Source of the DNA: Pandoraea capi | GTDB taxonomy: Bacteria; Pseudomonadota; Gammaproteobacteria; Burkholderiales; Burkholderiaceae | DNA length: 64,000 nt | Assembly: GCF_902459735.1 (NCBI RefSeq) | Contig: NZ_CABPRV010000010.1 | Span: 186,001-250,000, forward strand | Direction: 5' to 3' | Shown here: positions 56,141 to 64,000 of the stretch, piece by piece | Layout of the letters: the number at the start of each line of letters is the position of its first letter | Numbering within the stretch: the first letter of the stretch is position 1 | Translations under genes and position numbers: made by a program | Notes under the pieces: generated by a model | Databases searched by the model: none | What the model saw: only the letters and a program-made list of their open reading frames with translations | What the model was told of the DNA's origin: nothing

Positions 56141-57873
56141 TGTGCCGTCTCCGGATCTTCGAGCTGCGCCGCGACGATCGTCATGGCGAGACGCGTCTGC
56201 GGCCAGTCGAACTTCAGCCAATAGCGGGCGGCGCGTGGCTTGCCGCCGTCCGTAACATCCGCCATCGCGGCTTGCGCCCACAGGCCTGCCATCGACAGTC
56301 CATGGACCACGCGCATGACTTCACCCGCCGTACAGAGCGCGGCACGAGGTGACGTCTTCGCCAACGCGACGAGGCGCGGCACCAGCGCCGCCCAGGCGTC
56401 GAGACAGGCAGGTACGTCGGCGAATCCGTGCAGCCTGTCGAGCGCCATCGCATCGTTCACCGTCCGGCGCACCCACCCCAGCCAATGCGCGAGCGCAGCC
56501 CCTTCGTCCTTGACGATCTTGCGCATCAGCAGGTCGACGGCCTGAATCTCGTTGGTGCCTTCGTAGATCATGGGAATGCGCGCGTCGCGCACGATCTGCG
56601 AGATGCCGGTCTCCTCCACGTAGCCGTAGCCGCCGAAGACTTGCAGCGCGTCGCTCGCGCCCCGGAACGCCTGCTCCGTGAGCATCGCCTTCACCACCGG
56701 CGTGAGGAGCGCAGCGAGGGCATGCGCCTGCGAGCGAGCCTCGGACGTCTCGGCATGATGTGCCTGATCGACGGCTAACGTAGCGCGGTACAACAGCAAC
56801 CGCGCACCTTCGACGGCGATACGCTGACCTTCGAGCAGACGCCAGACCGCCGGATGCTGCGCAATGGGTGCGCCGGCAGATGGCCCCTGCGCACCCGCTA
56901 CCCGCGACTGCACGCGTACCTGGGCATGGCGCACGGCCATCTCGCAGGCGCTTTGCGCGAGCCCCACGGCCGACGCACCGACATGCAGACGCGCCGAATT
57001 CATCATCGCGAACATCGCCTCCAGACCGCGATGCGGCGTACCGACGAGATAGCCGGTCGCGCCCTCGAACGCCATCGAGCAGGTGGCGCTGCCGCGAATC
57101 CCCATCTTGTGTTCGATGCCTGTGCAATGCACCGTGTTGCGCTCGCCGTTCGCCAGCACCTTGGGTACGAGAAAGAGCGTCAGTCCACCGCTGCCGCACG
57201 AAGCGTCAGGCGTGCGGGCGAGTACCAGATGCACGATGTTGGGCGTCAGATCCTGCTCGCCGCCGGAGATAAAGAGCTTCTCTCCCGTCACACGCACGGT
57301 CCCTTCGTCGGGCGATCCCACCCATTCGGCCCGCGTACGAATCTGGCCGAGATCGCTACCCGCCCCCGGCTCCGTCAGGCACATCGTCGCAAGCCATTCA
57401 CCGCTGACGAGTGGGCCGAGCCACGCGTCGCGCAATGCCGGGCTGCCGAAGCGATTCACGCACTCGTAAGCGCCGTGGAGAATGCCGGGATACATCGTCC
57501 AGGCGAGATTCGCCCCCGACGTCAGTTCCTGCACGGCGATCTGCGCGACGAGCGGCAGCCCTTGCCCGCCCAGCGACGGATCACACGGCAGCGACGGCCA
57601 CCCGGCCTCTCGATACTGACGATAAGCGTCGGCGAACCCAGAGGGCGTGCGCACCTCACCGTCGCGCCAGCTACACCCCTCCCGGTCGCCGATGGCGTTC
57701 AGCGGCGCGAGCACCTCACGAGAGAAACGGGCCGCTTCGTCCACTACCTGCACGAGCATGGTCGTATCGAACTCGCGATACGGCGCGAGGCACGACAACG
57801 CCTCGCCGATGCCGAGCCGCGACAGTACAAACGCGATGTCGTCGGCCGCACTGCGCAATTCCGAACGCGGCAT
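56137..57873 (-). CDS. Acyl-CoA dehydrogenase
   Basis: The 578-residue protein is of the long acyl-CoA dehydrogenase type: MCLTEPGAGSDLGQIRT, GEKLFISGGEQDLTPNIVHLVLAR, HKMGIRGSATCSMAFEGA and the C-terminal FGGYGYVEETGISQIVRDARIPMIYEGTNEIQA. It begins one base after the fcs stop, so it is coupled to feruloyl-CoA synthesis. It might oxidise dihydro-hydroxycinnamoyl-CoA to the unsaturated thioester, which would extend the route to phenylpropanoates. That role is inferred. Confidence 0.87.
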   Translation of the reverse strand: MPRSELRSAADDIAFVLSRLGIGEALSCLAPYREFDTTMLVQVVDEAARFSREVLAPLNAIGDREGCSWRDGEVRTPSGFADAYRQYREAGWPSLPCDPSLGGQGLPLVAQIAVQELTSGANLAWTMYPGILHGAYECVNRFGSPALRDAWLGPLVSGEWLATMCLTEPGAGSDLGQIRTRAEWVGSPDEGTVRVTGEKLFISGGEQDLTPNIVHLVLARTPDASCGSGGLTLFLVPKVLANGERNTVHCTGIEHKMGIRGSATCSMAFEGATGYLVGTPHRGLEAMFAMMNSARLHVGASAVGLAQSACEMAVRHAQVRVQSRVAGAQGPSAGAPIAQHPAVWRLLEGQRIAVEGARLLLYRATLAVDQAHHAETSEARSQAHALAALLTPVVKAMLTEQAFRGASDALQVFGGYGYVEETGISQIVRDARIPMIYEGTNEIQAVDLLMRKIVKDEGAALAHWLGWVRRTVNDAMALDRLHGFADVPACLDAWAALVPRLVALAKTSPRAALCTAGEVMRVVHGLSMAGLWAQAAMADVTDGGKPRAARYWLKFDWPQTRLAMTIVAAQLEDPETAQ

Positions 57874-57874
57874 G

Positions 57875-59713
57875 TCAGCGCCTCACCGGCGCGAGGATCA
57901 CGCATTTGTCACCGGCCTGGGCCGCATGCAGCATGTCGACCGTGGCCGCACGATGATCCTGCACCGCCCGCTGATTGATCGATCCCTTGTCGGTGACCTC
58001 GCCGCGATCGAGCGATGGCGGTGTGTCGAGCAGCACAAGCCGCGCCACGCTAGTCGCGCTTCCGCTCGCACTCGCGTTGAGCGTTGCGAGCAGCGCCCTG
58101 AACACCTCGCGCACGGCATCGGAGGCCAGCACCTCGGCCATCGGCGCGTCACTGGCCAGACCGCTCAGACGGCGGCAATCGTCGACACGCGGGAAGATCA
58201 TCAGCCCGATATCGTCGCGATTGATGCCGGTGATTACAGCGTCCTGCACATACGGCGCGCCTTCCGAGATCACGCGGGCGCGCAATGGCCCCACGCTCAC
58301 GAACGTTCCTGAACTGAGCTTGAAGTCTTCGGTAATGCGGCCGTCGAATTGCAGACCCGCTTCCGGGTCGGCCTTGTCGTAGAACGCGGCGGCGTCGCCC
58401 GTGCAGTAGTACCCCTCTTCGTCGAAGACCGGGTCGGACGACTCGTGCCGCCAGTACCCTGCCATGACGTTGGGCCCGCGAAAGCGCACTTCGAGCTTGC
58501 CGCCGACCGGCGCGAGCTTCACTTCGCAGCCCGGCGCCGGTAGCCCGATGTACCCGGCGCGCATGATCGGCCCCGTGGTGAACATGCAGCTCGGCGACGT
58601 CTCCGTCATCCCCAGCCCCGACATGATGCGGATGCGCTCGCCGCAATGCGTCTCGGTCACGCGCTCCAGCCGGTCCCACGCGGCTTGCGACAAACCGGCG
58701 CCGCCGAAGAAGTAGAGATTCACACGCGCAAAGAAACGCTCGCGCAATGCGGCGTCGCTCTCCAGGGCGATGGCAAGATCTTCCCATCCCTTCGGCACGT
58801 TGAAGTACACCGTTGGCGAGATCTCGCGCAGGTTACGCAACGTCTCCCCGAACTTGCCCGCGACGGGTTTGCCGTCGTCGATATAGAGCGTGCCGCCGTT
58901 GTACAGCGCGATGCCGACGTTGTGACTGCCGCCGTAGGTGTGATTCCACGGCAGCCAGTCGACCAGCACCGGGGGCGCTTCGCCGAACGTCGGGAAGGTT
59001 TGCAGCAGCATCTGCTGGTTGCTGCACAGCATGCGCTGCGTGGTCGGCACGGCTTTGGGCGCGCGCGTCGAGCCGGACGTGAACAGGATCTTGGCGACGG
59101 TCTCGCCTGTGACCTGCGCATGCGTGGCGTCGATGTTGCGCGGCACGACATCGAGCAGCTCGCCAAAGGCCAGCGTGCCCTTGTCACCGTCCGCTGTGAC
59201 ACGGATGACGCCATTGTCCAGCACGGCGTCCATCGCGCGACCGTAGGCTGTCGCGTCGCTCGCATAGACAAGCCCCGGACGCAGCAAGCCGAGCGTATGG
59301 CGCAGCTTGCCGTAGTCCGTCGACACGATGGAATACGCCGGGGAGATCGGCGCGAACGGCACGCCCGCGTACATCGCCCCCAGCGCGAGCTGAAAGTGTT
59401 CGAGATCGTTGCCCGAGAGAATCGCGATCGGACGCTCCGGCGACAGCCCCCGGTCACGCAATGCCTGCGCAATGGCGCGCACGCGCAACAGCATCTGCGC
59501 GTAGGTGATGCCGAGCCACTCGCCATCGGCCCCGCGTCGCGCGATCAACAGCCGCTCCGGATGCTTCGCCGCGCCCGAGACAAGCCGATCCGTCAGCCGC
59601 TCGGGAAAATCGCCCAGCGCCTCGCGCGAGCGCAGATACCAGAACTCGCCGTCACGCCGGACTTCGACACCGGGATTCCCGATGGCGACTTGCCGATACC
59701 GGTGCCCGGCCAT
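57875..59713 (-). CDS. fcs: Feruloyl-CoA synthetase
   Basis: The 612-residue AMP-forming ligase has FTSGSTRAPKAVPTTQRMLC, DWLPWNHTYGGSHNVGIALY, SGLGMTETSP and the C-terminal QFDGRITEDFKLSSGTFVSVGPLR, which is the pattern of the feruloyl-CoA synthase group. It activates ferulate or coumarate with ATP and CoA. ATG 59713 has AAGG upstream; a TTG 18 bases earlier with AGGAG is an alternative start. Confidence 0.87.
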   Translation of the reverse strand: MAGHRYRQVAIGNPGVEVRRDGEFWYLRSREALGDFPERLTDRLVSGAAKHPERLLIARRGADGEWLGITYAQMLLRVRAIAQALRDRGLSPERPIAILSGNDLEHFQLALGAMYAGVPFAPISPAYSIVSTDYGKLRHTLGLLRPGLVYASDATAYGRAMDAVLDNGVIRVTADGDKGTLAFGELLDVVPRNIDATHAQVTGETVAKILFTSGSTRAPKAVPTTQRMLCSNQQMLLQTFPTFGEAPPVLVDWLPWNHTYGGSHNVGIALYNGGTLYIDDGKPVAGKFGETLRNLREISPTVYFNVPKGWEDLAIALESDAALRERFFARVNLYFFGGAGLSQAAWDRLERVTETHCGERIRIMSGLGMTETSPSCMFTTGPIMRAGYIGLPAPGCEVKLAPVGGKLEVRFRGPNVMAGYWRHESSDPVFDEEGYYCTGDAAAFYDKADPEAGLQFDGRITEDFKLSSGTFVSVGPLRARVISEGAPYVQDAVITGINRDDIGLMIFPRVDDCRRLSGLASDAPMAEVLASDAVREVFRALLATLNASASGSATSVARLVLLDTPPSLDRGEVTDKGSINQRAVQDHRAATVDMLHAAQAGDKCVILAPVRR

Positions 59714-59846
59714 GTTGTTGCCTTGACTCAAAACGCTGTCTCCTGCCTAGTGCCTGCATTGGCGCATCGCGACGCTTTCTCGGTAGCGTTCGCGCGCGCC
59801 CTCCTCATCCGGCGATCATCCGCCGATCTTCGGGCGATGGACGCAA

Positions 59847-61298
59847 TCAGATCGGGTAATGGCGCGGTGTCGTCTGCACGGTGATCCAGCGCAGTTCGGT
59901 GAATTCGCCGATCGACGCCTTGCTGCCGAAACGCCCGTAGCCGCTGGCTTTCACGCCGCCGAACGGCATCTGCGCTTCGTCGTGCACCGTCGGCCCGTTG
60001 ATATGGCAGATGCCCGATTCGATGCGTCTGGCCAATTGCAGCGCGCGCGAAACGTCTCGACTGAAGATCGCCGCCGAGAGACCGAACTCGCTGTCGTTCG
60101 CCACGCGTACGGCCTCCTCGTCGCCCCGCACACGCTGGATCGTCACCACCGGACCGAACGACTCCTCGCGGTAGAGCCGCATCGCCGGCGTCACGCCGTC
60201 GACGATCGCAGCCTGCATGATCGCGCCGTCCACCCGACAGCCGAGCGGCAGACGGGCACCGTGTTCGCGCGCATCCTCCACCAGTGCCGCCACACGCGAG
60301 GCCGCCTGCGCACTGACCATCGCGCCGAGCACGCTGTCGGGCGACGTCGGCGATCCGGCGTGCAACGTCGCGGCCTTGGCCGCGAGCTTTTCGACGAACG
60401 CGTCGGCAATGCGCTCGTCGACGATGACCCGCTCCGTCGACATGCAGATCTGCCCCTGATTGAAGAACGCGCCGAAAGCCACTCCGTCGACGGCGGCATC
60501 CAGATCGGCATCGTCGAGCACCAGCACGGGGGCCTTGCCGCCGAGTTCCAACAGCGCGGGCTTGAGATGCTCGGCCGCGAGGCGGGCTATGATGCGGCCC
60601 ACGTGCGTCGAGCCGGTGAAGTTCACGCGTCGCACGGCGGGATGCGCGATCAGCCGGGTGACGATCTCCCCGGCATCCTGCGGTGCATTCGTCACGACGT
60701 TGACGACGCCGTCGCCCAGCCCGGCCTCGTGCAGGCAGGCGCCGATCAGCGCGTGCACGCCGGGACACTGCTCGGACGCCTTGAGCACGACCGTGTTGCC
60801 GCAGGCGAGCGGCATGGCGAGTGCGCGCGTCGCGAGAATGACCGGCGCGTTCCACGGTGCGATGCCCAGCACCACGCCGACCGGCGAACGCACGGCCATC
60901 GCGAGACTGCCGGGAACGTCGCTCGGAATCACACTACCGTCGATCTGCGTCGTCATGGCTGCCGCTTCGCGCAGCATGTTGGCCGCGAGCATGACGTTGA
61001 AGCCGTACCAGTTCGCCATCGCGCCGGTTTCGGCAGCGCCGACGGCGATGAACTCCGCGGCGCGGGCGTCCATGCGCTCGGCCGCAGCGAGCAAACGCTG
61101 ACGGCGCGCCGTCGGCGAGAGCGCGGCCCAGGCGGGAAACGCGGCGTGTGCGGCATCGACCGCCGCATCGGCATCGAGCACCGTGGCGGCCGGCGCACGC
61201 GTGGCCACTTCGCCCGTCACCGGATCGACCCGCTCGAACGTCGCACCGCCCTGCGCGCCGCGCCACTGGCCGCCGATCAGCATCTGCACTTCATGCAT
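59847..61298 (-). CDS. vdh: Vanillin/aromatic aldehyde dehydrogenase
   Basis: The 483-residue ALDH has the cofactor segment APWNAPVILATRALAMPLACGNTVVLKASE, the glutamate in LLELGGKAP and the catalytic cysteine in FFNQGQICMSTER. These features and the position between ech and fcs fit vanillin dehydrogenase, oxidising vanillin or 4-hydroxybenzaldehyde to the acid. A 133-bp gap separates it from fcs downstream. Confidence 0.88.
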   Translation of the reverse strand: MHEVQMLIGGQWRGAQGGATFERVDPVTGEVATRAPAATVLDADAAVDAAHAAFPAWAALSPTARRQRLLAAAERMDARAAEFIAVGAAETGAMANWYGFNVMLAANMLREAAAMTTQIDGSVIPSDVPGSLAMAVRSPVGVVLGIAPWNAPVILATRALAMPLACGNTVVLKASEQCPGVHALIGACLHEAGLGDGVVNVVTNAPQDAGEIVTRLIAHPAVRRVNFTGSTHVGRIIARLAAEHLKPALLELGGKAPVLVLDDADLDAAVDGVAFGAFFNQGQICMSTERVIVDERIADAFVEKLAAKAATLHAGSPTSPDSVLGAMVSAQAASRVAALVEDAREHGARLPLGCRVDGAIMQAAIVDGVTPAMRLYREESFGPVVTIQRVRGDEEAVRVANDSEFGLSAAIFSRDVSRALQLARRIESGICHINGPTVHDEAQMPFGGVKASGYGRFGSKASIGEFTELRWITVQTTPRHYPI

Positions 61299-61341
61299 TG
61301 CGCTATTCCTCTTTCACTCGGTCACTGAACGATGCCGTACA

Positions 61342-62172
61342 TCAACGCTTGTAGGCCTGCAGACCCGGCTTGATCGACTTGTCGTCGAGGAACTGCTTCA
61401 GTCCCTGCTCCCGGCCGTGCTCAGGATCACGCAACTGCGCCTGATCGAGCTTGGCGTACAGATAGTCTTCGCATTGCTCCCACGTGAGTTCGCGCGAACG
61501 CTTGAAGCCGTGCTTGGCCGCGCGCAGCACCACGGGGTTCTTCTCCAGCAGCTTGGCGGCGAGCGCCAGCGTGGCATCGCGCAGTTCGGCGAGCGGCACG
61601 CTCTGGTTCACGAGGCCCATGTCCGCCGCTTCGCGGCCCGTGAAGGTGTCGCCCGTCATGATGTAGTGCAGCGCGCGACGATGACCGACGGTGTCCGCCA
61701 TCGCCTTGCTCACCAGATTGCCCGGCGGAATGCCCCAGTTGATTTCCGACAGACCGAACACGGCGTCGTCAGCCGCAATCGCCAGATCGCAGGCCACGAG
61801 CGGCGAGAAGCCGCCGCCGAAGCACCAGCCGTTGACCATGGCGATGGTCGGCTTGCCATACATGCGCAGACGGCGCCATTGCCAGTCCGACGCATCACGG
61901 CGAATACGCTCCTGCACGATCTCCGGACCGCCATCGATCTCGCGGAAATACTCCTTGAGATCCATGCCAGCCGTCCAGGCAGCGCCCGCACCGGTCAGCA
62001 CGACGACCCGCGCGTCGGCGTCGAGTTCGAGCGCGTCGAGCACCTGATTCATCTCCGTGTTCAGCGTCGGGCTCATCGCGTTGCGCTTCTCCGGCCGATT
62101 GAAGGTGACCCAGCCAATGCCCCCCTCCACCTTCACGTCGATCGTCTTCCAGCGTCCTTCGTATGCATTCAT
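61342..62172 (-). CDS. ech: Hydroxycinnamoyl-CoA hydratase-lyase
   Basis: The 276-residue crotonase-fold enzyme has the active-site features of feruloyl-CoA hydratase-lyase: TFNRPEKRNAMSPTLNTEM, AAWTAGMDLKEYFRE, MVNGWCFGGGFSPLVACDLAIA and FGLSEINWGIPPGNLV. It hydrates feruloyl-CoA and cleaves it to vanillin and acetyl-CoA. ATG 62172 is the family start; an upstream extension is not supported. It is the first gene of the operon ech-vdh-fcs-acyl-CoA dehydrogenase-amidohydrolase. Confidence 0.92.
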   Translation of the reverse strand: MNAYEGRWKTIDVKVEGGIGWVTFNRPEKRNAMSPTLNTEMNQVLDALELDADARVVVLTGAGAAWTAGMDLKEYFREIDGGPEIVQERIRRDASDWQWRRLRMYGKPTIAMVNGWCFGGGFSPLVACDLAIAADDAVFGLSEINWGIPPGNLVSKAMADTVGHRRALHYIMTGDTFTGREAADMGLVNQSVPLAELRDATLALAAKLLEKNPVVLRAAKHGFKRSRELTWEQCEDYLYAKLDQAQLRDPEHGREQGLKQFLDDKSIKPGLQAYKR

Positions 62173-62255
62173 TTTGCGTAATTCCCAAGTGTCCGGGGCA
62201 ACCGGCTCGCGCGCCGGGAGTGGCGCGCGGCGTGCCCAAAGTGTTCTCACGGGGT

Positions 62256-62268
62256 TACCGAATCGGTA
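62256..62268. promoter_or_regulatory. 13-bp palindrome TACCGAATCGGTA upstream of ech
   Basis: Two 6-base arms around a single A, about 90 bp upstream of the ech start. It may bind the operon's regulator, which is not in the window. Confidence 0.35.
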
Positions 62269-62367
62269 CCGACGTGTTGTCGTCAGACACAATTTAATAT
62301 CAGGCAACCTTACATTGCAAGCGTGACGTTTTCAGGGGAAACCCTGAAAGTCTGTCAATGCCTGCGA

Positions 62368-63534
62368 TCAGAACGTGTGACGCATGCCCAGCATCACGCC
62401 GGTCTGGCCCTCGCCTGCGGGCGGCGTGGTGCCGCCGCCACCGCCGCTGACCGAATACGCGGCATGGGCGCTGTTGAAGAGGTAGGCCGCCTGCGCGTAG
62501 ACCGCCGTGCGCACCGAGAACGAATACGTGGCCCGAAGCGTCGTCATGGTGCCGCGCGTGTCGTGATCGCTGTTGATGATGCGGTAGACCTGTCCGTCGA
62601 CCAGCCAGGCATGGGTGATGTTGTACGCCGCACCGAGATAGAACAGGTTCGAGTGCGTGTTGGCGGCAGACGTCGAGACATGACGCCCCAGCCAGCCTCC
62701 GCCGACCTTGAGCGCGCCGTACTTGTAGTACGCGCCGAGGGTCGTGCGCGTGTCCTTGTCACTGCTACGGATGAAGGCCGTCGTGGCCTGTCCGTCGAAG
62801 AAGTTCGCCGCCGCGTTGGTGCCGCCGCGCTGTTCTTCGTACGAGGCGGCGACACCGAAGTTGCTGGCATCGTACTTGAGCATGACCGACCAGTCGCGGC
62901 ACTGCACCGACTGGCCCGGCACTTGTCCCGCGCAGGTGCCCTGCCCCGGCGAGTTGCCGGTGCCGGCCGAGTCGCGTCCGAACGAATAGCCCGCCCCGAA
63001 CGTCAGCCCCTGCCAGCCGACCTGATACGTCACCGAGTTGTCGGTGCGCGCGTTGGGAATATAGGCGTCGAACGAGCCCATGCCGTAGATGTCCGGTCCC
63101 AGAATGTCGGTGCCGAGCAGTGCGTAATACGTCATGGTGTATTGGCGACCGAACGACAACGTGCCGTAAGGCCCCTTCACGCCCACGAACGCCTGACGGC
63201 CGAAGAGGCGTCCGCCCTGCCCGAGATCGCCGCCACGAATGTTGAAGCCGCTCTCCAGCTGGAAGATGGCGGCGAGGCCCCCGCCAAGGTCTTCAGACCC
63301 GCGCAGCCCCCAGCGCGACGGCAACTCCCCGGTCACGCCCGGCATGCGAACGACCGAGCCGTTCGGGCTCGCGTGCGATACGTATTCGATGCCGGTGTCG
63401 ACGATGCCGTACAGCGTGACGCTCGATTGCGCGGCAGCGATGCCAGGGACTGTGACGGCGGCAAGCGCCACGAGTGATGCGAACGTGCTGCGAGAGGTGA
63501 GGCAAGAGGGGCGATGAGGACGCGGAAGTGCCAT
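62368..63534 (-). CDS. Gram-negative porin (Burkholderia type)
   Basis: The 388-residue precursor has a signal peptide (about 1-35, ending AAA before QSSVTLYG), VTLYGIVDTGIEYV, SRWGLRGSEDLGGGLAAIFQLESGF, and the C-terminal MLGMRHTF with terminal phenylalanine. Two cysteines occur in the segment GTCAGQVPGQSVQCRDW, suggesting a disulfide-closed external loop. ATG 63534 follows AGGTTATC-like sequence weakly (GGAGACAACC). The neighbours suggest it admits hydroxycinnamates. Confidence 0.92.
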   Translation of the reverse strand: MALPRPHRPSCLTSRSTFASLVALAAVTVPGIAAAQSSVTLYGIVDTGIEYVSHASPNGSVVRMPGVTGELPSRWGLRGSEDLGGGLAAIFQLESGFNIRGGDLGQGGRLFGRQAFVGVKGPYGTLSFGRQYTMTYYALLGTDILGPDIYGMGSFDAYIPNARTDNSVTYQVGWQGLTFGAGYSFGRDSAGTGNSPGQGTCAGQVPGQSVQCRDWSVMLKYDASNFGVAASYEEQRGGTNAAANFFDGQATTAFIRSSDKDTRTTLGAYYKYGALKVGGGWLGRHVSTSAANTHSNLFYLGAAYNITHAWLVDGQVYRIINSDHDTRGTMTTLRATYSFSVRTAVYAQAAYLFNSAHAAYSVSGGGGGTTPPAGEGQTGVMLGMRHTF

Positions 63535-63653
63535 GGTTGTCTCCAGGTTATCGATATCGTTATGTGTGTGCTGCAAGAAAAAACGCGACGGCGGCAGTCG
63601 TTTGCCATCCGTCGCGCGCAAGCGGGCCAACCAGTGTCCGGCGCGAAGCCGGT

Positions 63654-64000
63654 TCAGTCAGCCGCGCGGGGACGACGGATCAGCATCAACGCCGCGAGTG
63701 CGGCGACAACGGTGACGGGAATACTCGCGCCGATCACCACGGCCGCGCTGCTGCCGACGGCGAGCAACATGCCGGCGGCCAGCGGACCGACCACGGAACC
63801 GATGCGCCCGACAGCGACGGCGGCGCCCACGCCGGTACCGCGCATCGCTGTCGGGTAGTAGGCTGCGGCCAGCGCATATAGCACCGACTGGCCGCCGATG
63901 ATGAACATCCCCGCGAAGAACGCCGCCGCAGCAAGTACGCCGAACCCTTGCGCCGCCGCCAGACCGACGAGCGACGCGATCATGCCGAGATACATGCCGC
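63654..64000 (-). CDS. MFS transporter, C-terminal part (N-terminus outside window)
   Basis: About 115 residues of the last four membrane helices are present (FFAGMFIIGGQSVLYALAAAYYPTAMRGTGVGAAVAVGRIGSVVGPLAAG), which match the AAHS aromatic acid carriers. It probably imports a hydroxycinnamate or another substrate of the adjacent operon. It is partial because the window ends. Confidence 0.8.
   Translation of the reverse strand, partial: GMYLGMIASLVGLAAAQGFGVLAAAAFFAGMFIIGGQSVLYALAAAYYPTAMRGTGVGAAVAVGRIGSVVGPLAAGMLLAVGSSAAVVIGASIPVTVVAALAALMLIRRPRAAD

Overview
The window is high-GC, densely coded DNA from a betaproteobacterium. Gene content (RstAB-type two-component system, sauRSTU, Burkholderia-type porins, pobA/pobR, pcaHGBCD and a ferulate operon) points to Burkholderiaceae. 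Pandoraea is my best guess, but this is an inference from content and style, with no database search. I saw no rRNA, tRNA, insertion sequence, phage or CRISPR array.

Layout. 1-8.5 kb: the end of a thioester-reductase-like dehydrogenase, a MipA/OmpV protein, an RstA/RstB pair, then a porin translationally coupled to an iron/phosphonate-type ABC transporter. 8.5-14.2 kb: sulfoacetate module sauU-sauT-sauS with divergent sauR. 14.2-22.6 kb: a carbohydrate-acid catabolic cluster (DUF1537 kinase, RuBisCO-like protein, VOC protein, TRAP transporter, SDR, divergent LacI regulator), resembling 3-oxo-isoapionate pathways but with its own composition. 22.7-35.0 kb: the most interesting region (below). 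35.0-45.7 kb: mostly housekeeping and stress genes (ahpF, ahpC, a propeller protein and regulator pair, CDF metal exporter, MarR plus ClC channel, DUF72). 45.8-64.0 kb: aromatic-acid catabolism, with 4-hydroxybenzoate uptake and hydroxylation (MFS, pobA, pobR), protocatechuate ortho-cleavage (pcaH-G-B-C-D with divergent pcaQ), and hydroxycinnamate degradation (ech, vdh, fcs, acyl-CoA dehydrogenase, amidohydrolase) with a porin and an MFS carrier. Ferulate or coumarate would pass through vanillin or 4-hydroxybenzaldehyde towards protocatechuate and then the pca genes; vanAB and pcaIJF are not in the window.

The 22.7-35.0 kb region holds a four-gene operon in the order DUF3050 protein, AurF-like N-oxygenase, A-T-R nonribosomal peptide synthetase, SRPBCC protein. 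This is the order I know from the mgoBCAD operon of Pseudomonas syringae and the related ham genes of Burkholderia, which make diazeniumdiolate signals (leudiazen/valdiazen type). Downstream lie an aminotransferase, a LysR regulator, a sigma-54 enhancer-binding protein with no N-terminal sensor domain, an aldo/keto reductase and a Sfp-type phosphopantetheinyl transferase. Both the operon and the transferase gene are preceded by the same palindrome, ACACCTGT-N11-ACAGGTGT, followed about 87-89 bp later by a near-consensus sigma-54 -24/-12 promoter. I read this as a small sigma-54 regulon that makes the synthetase and the enzyme that activates it together, probably controlled by the adjacent sensor-less activator.
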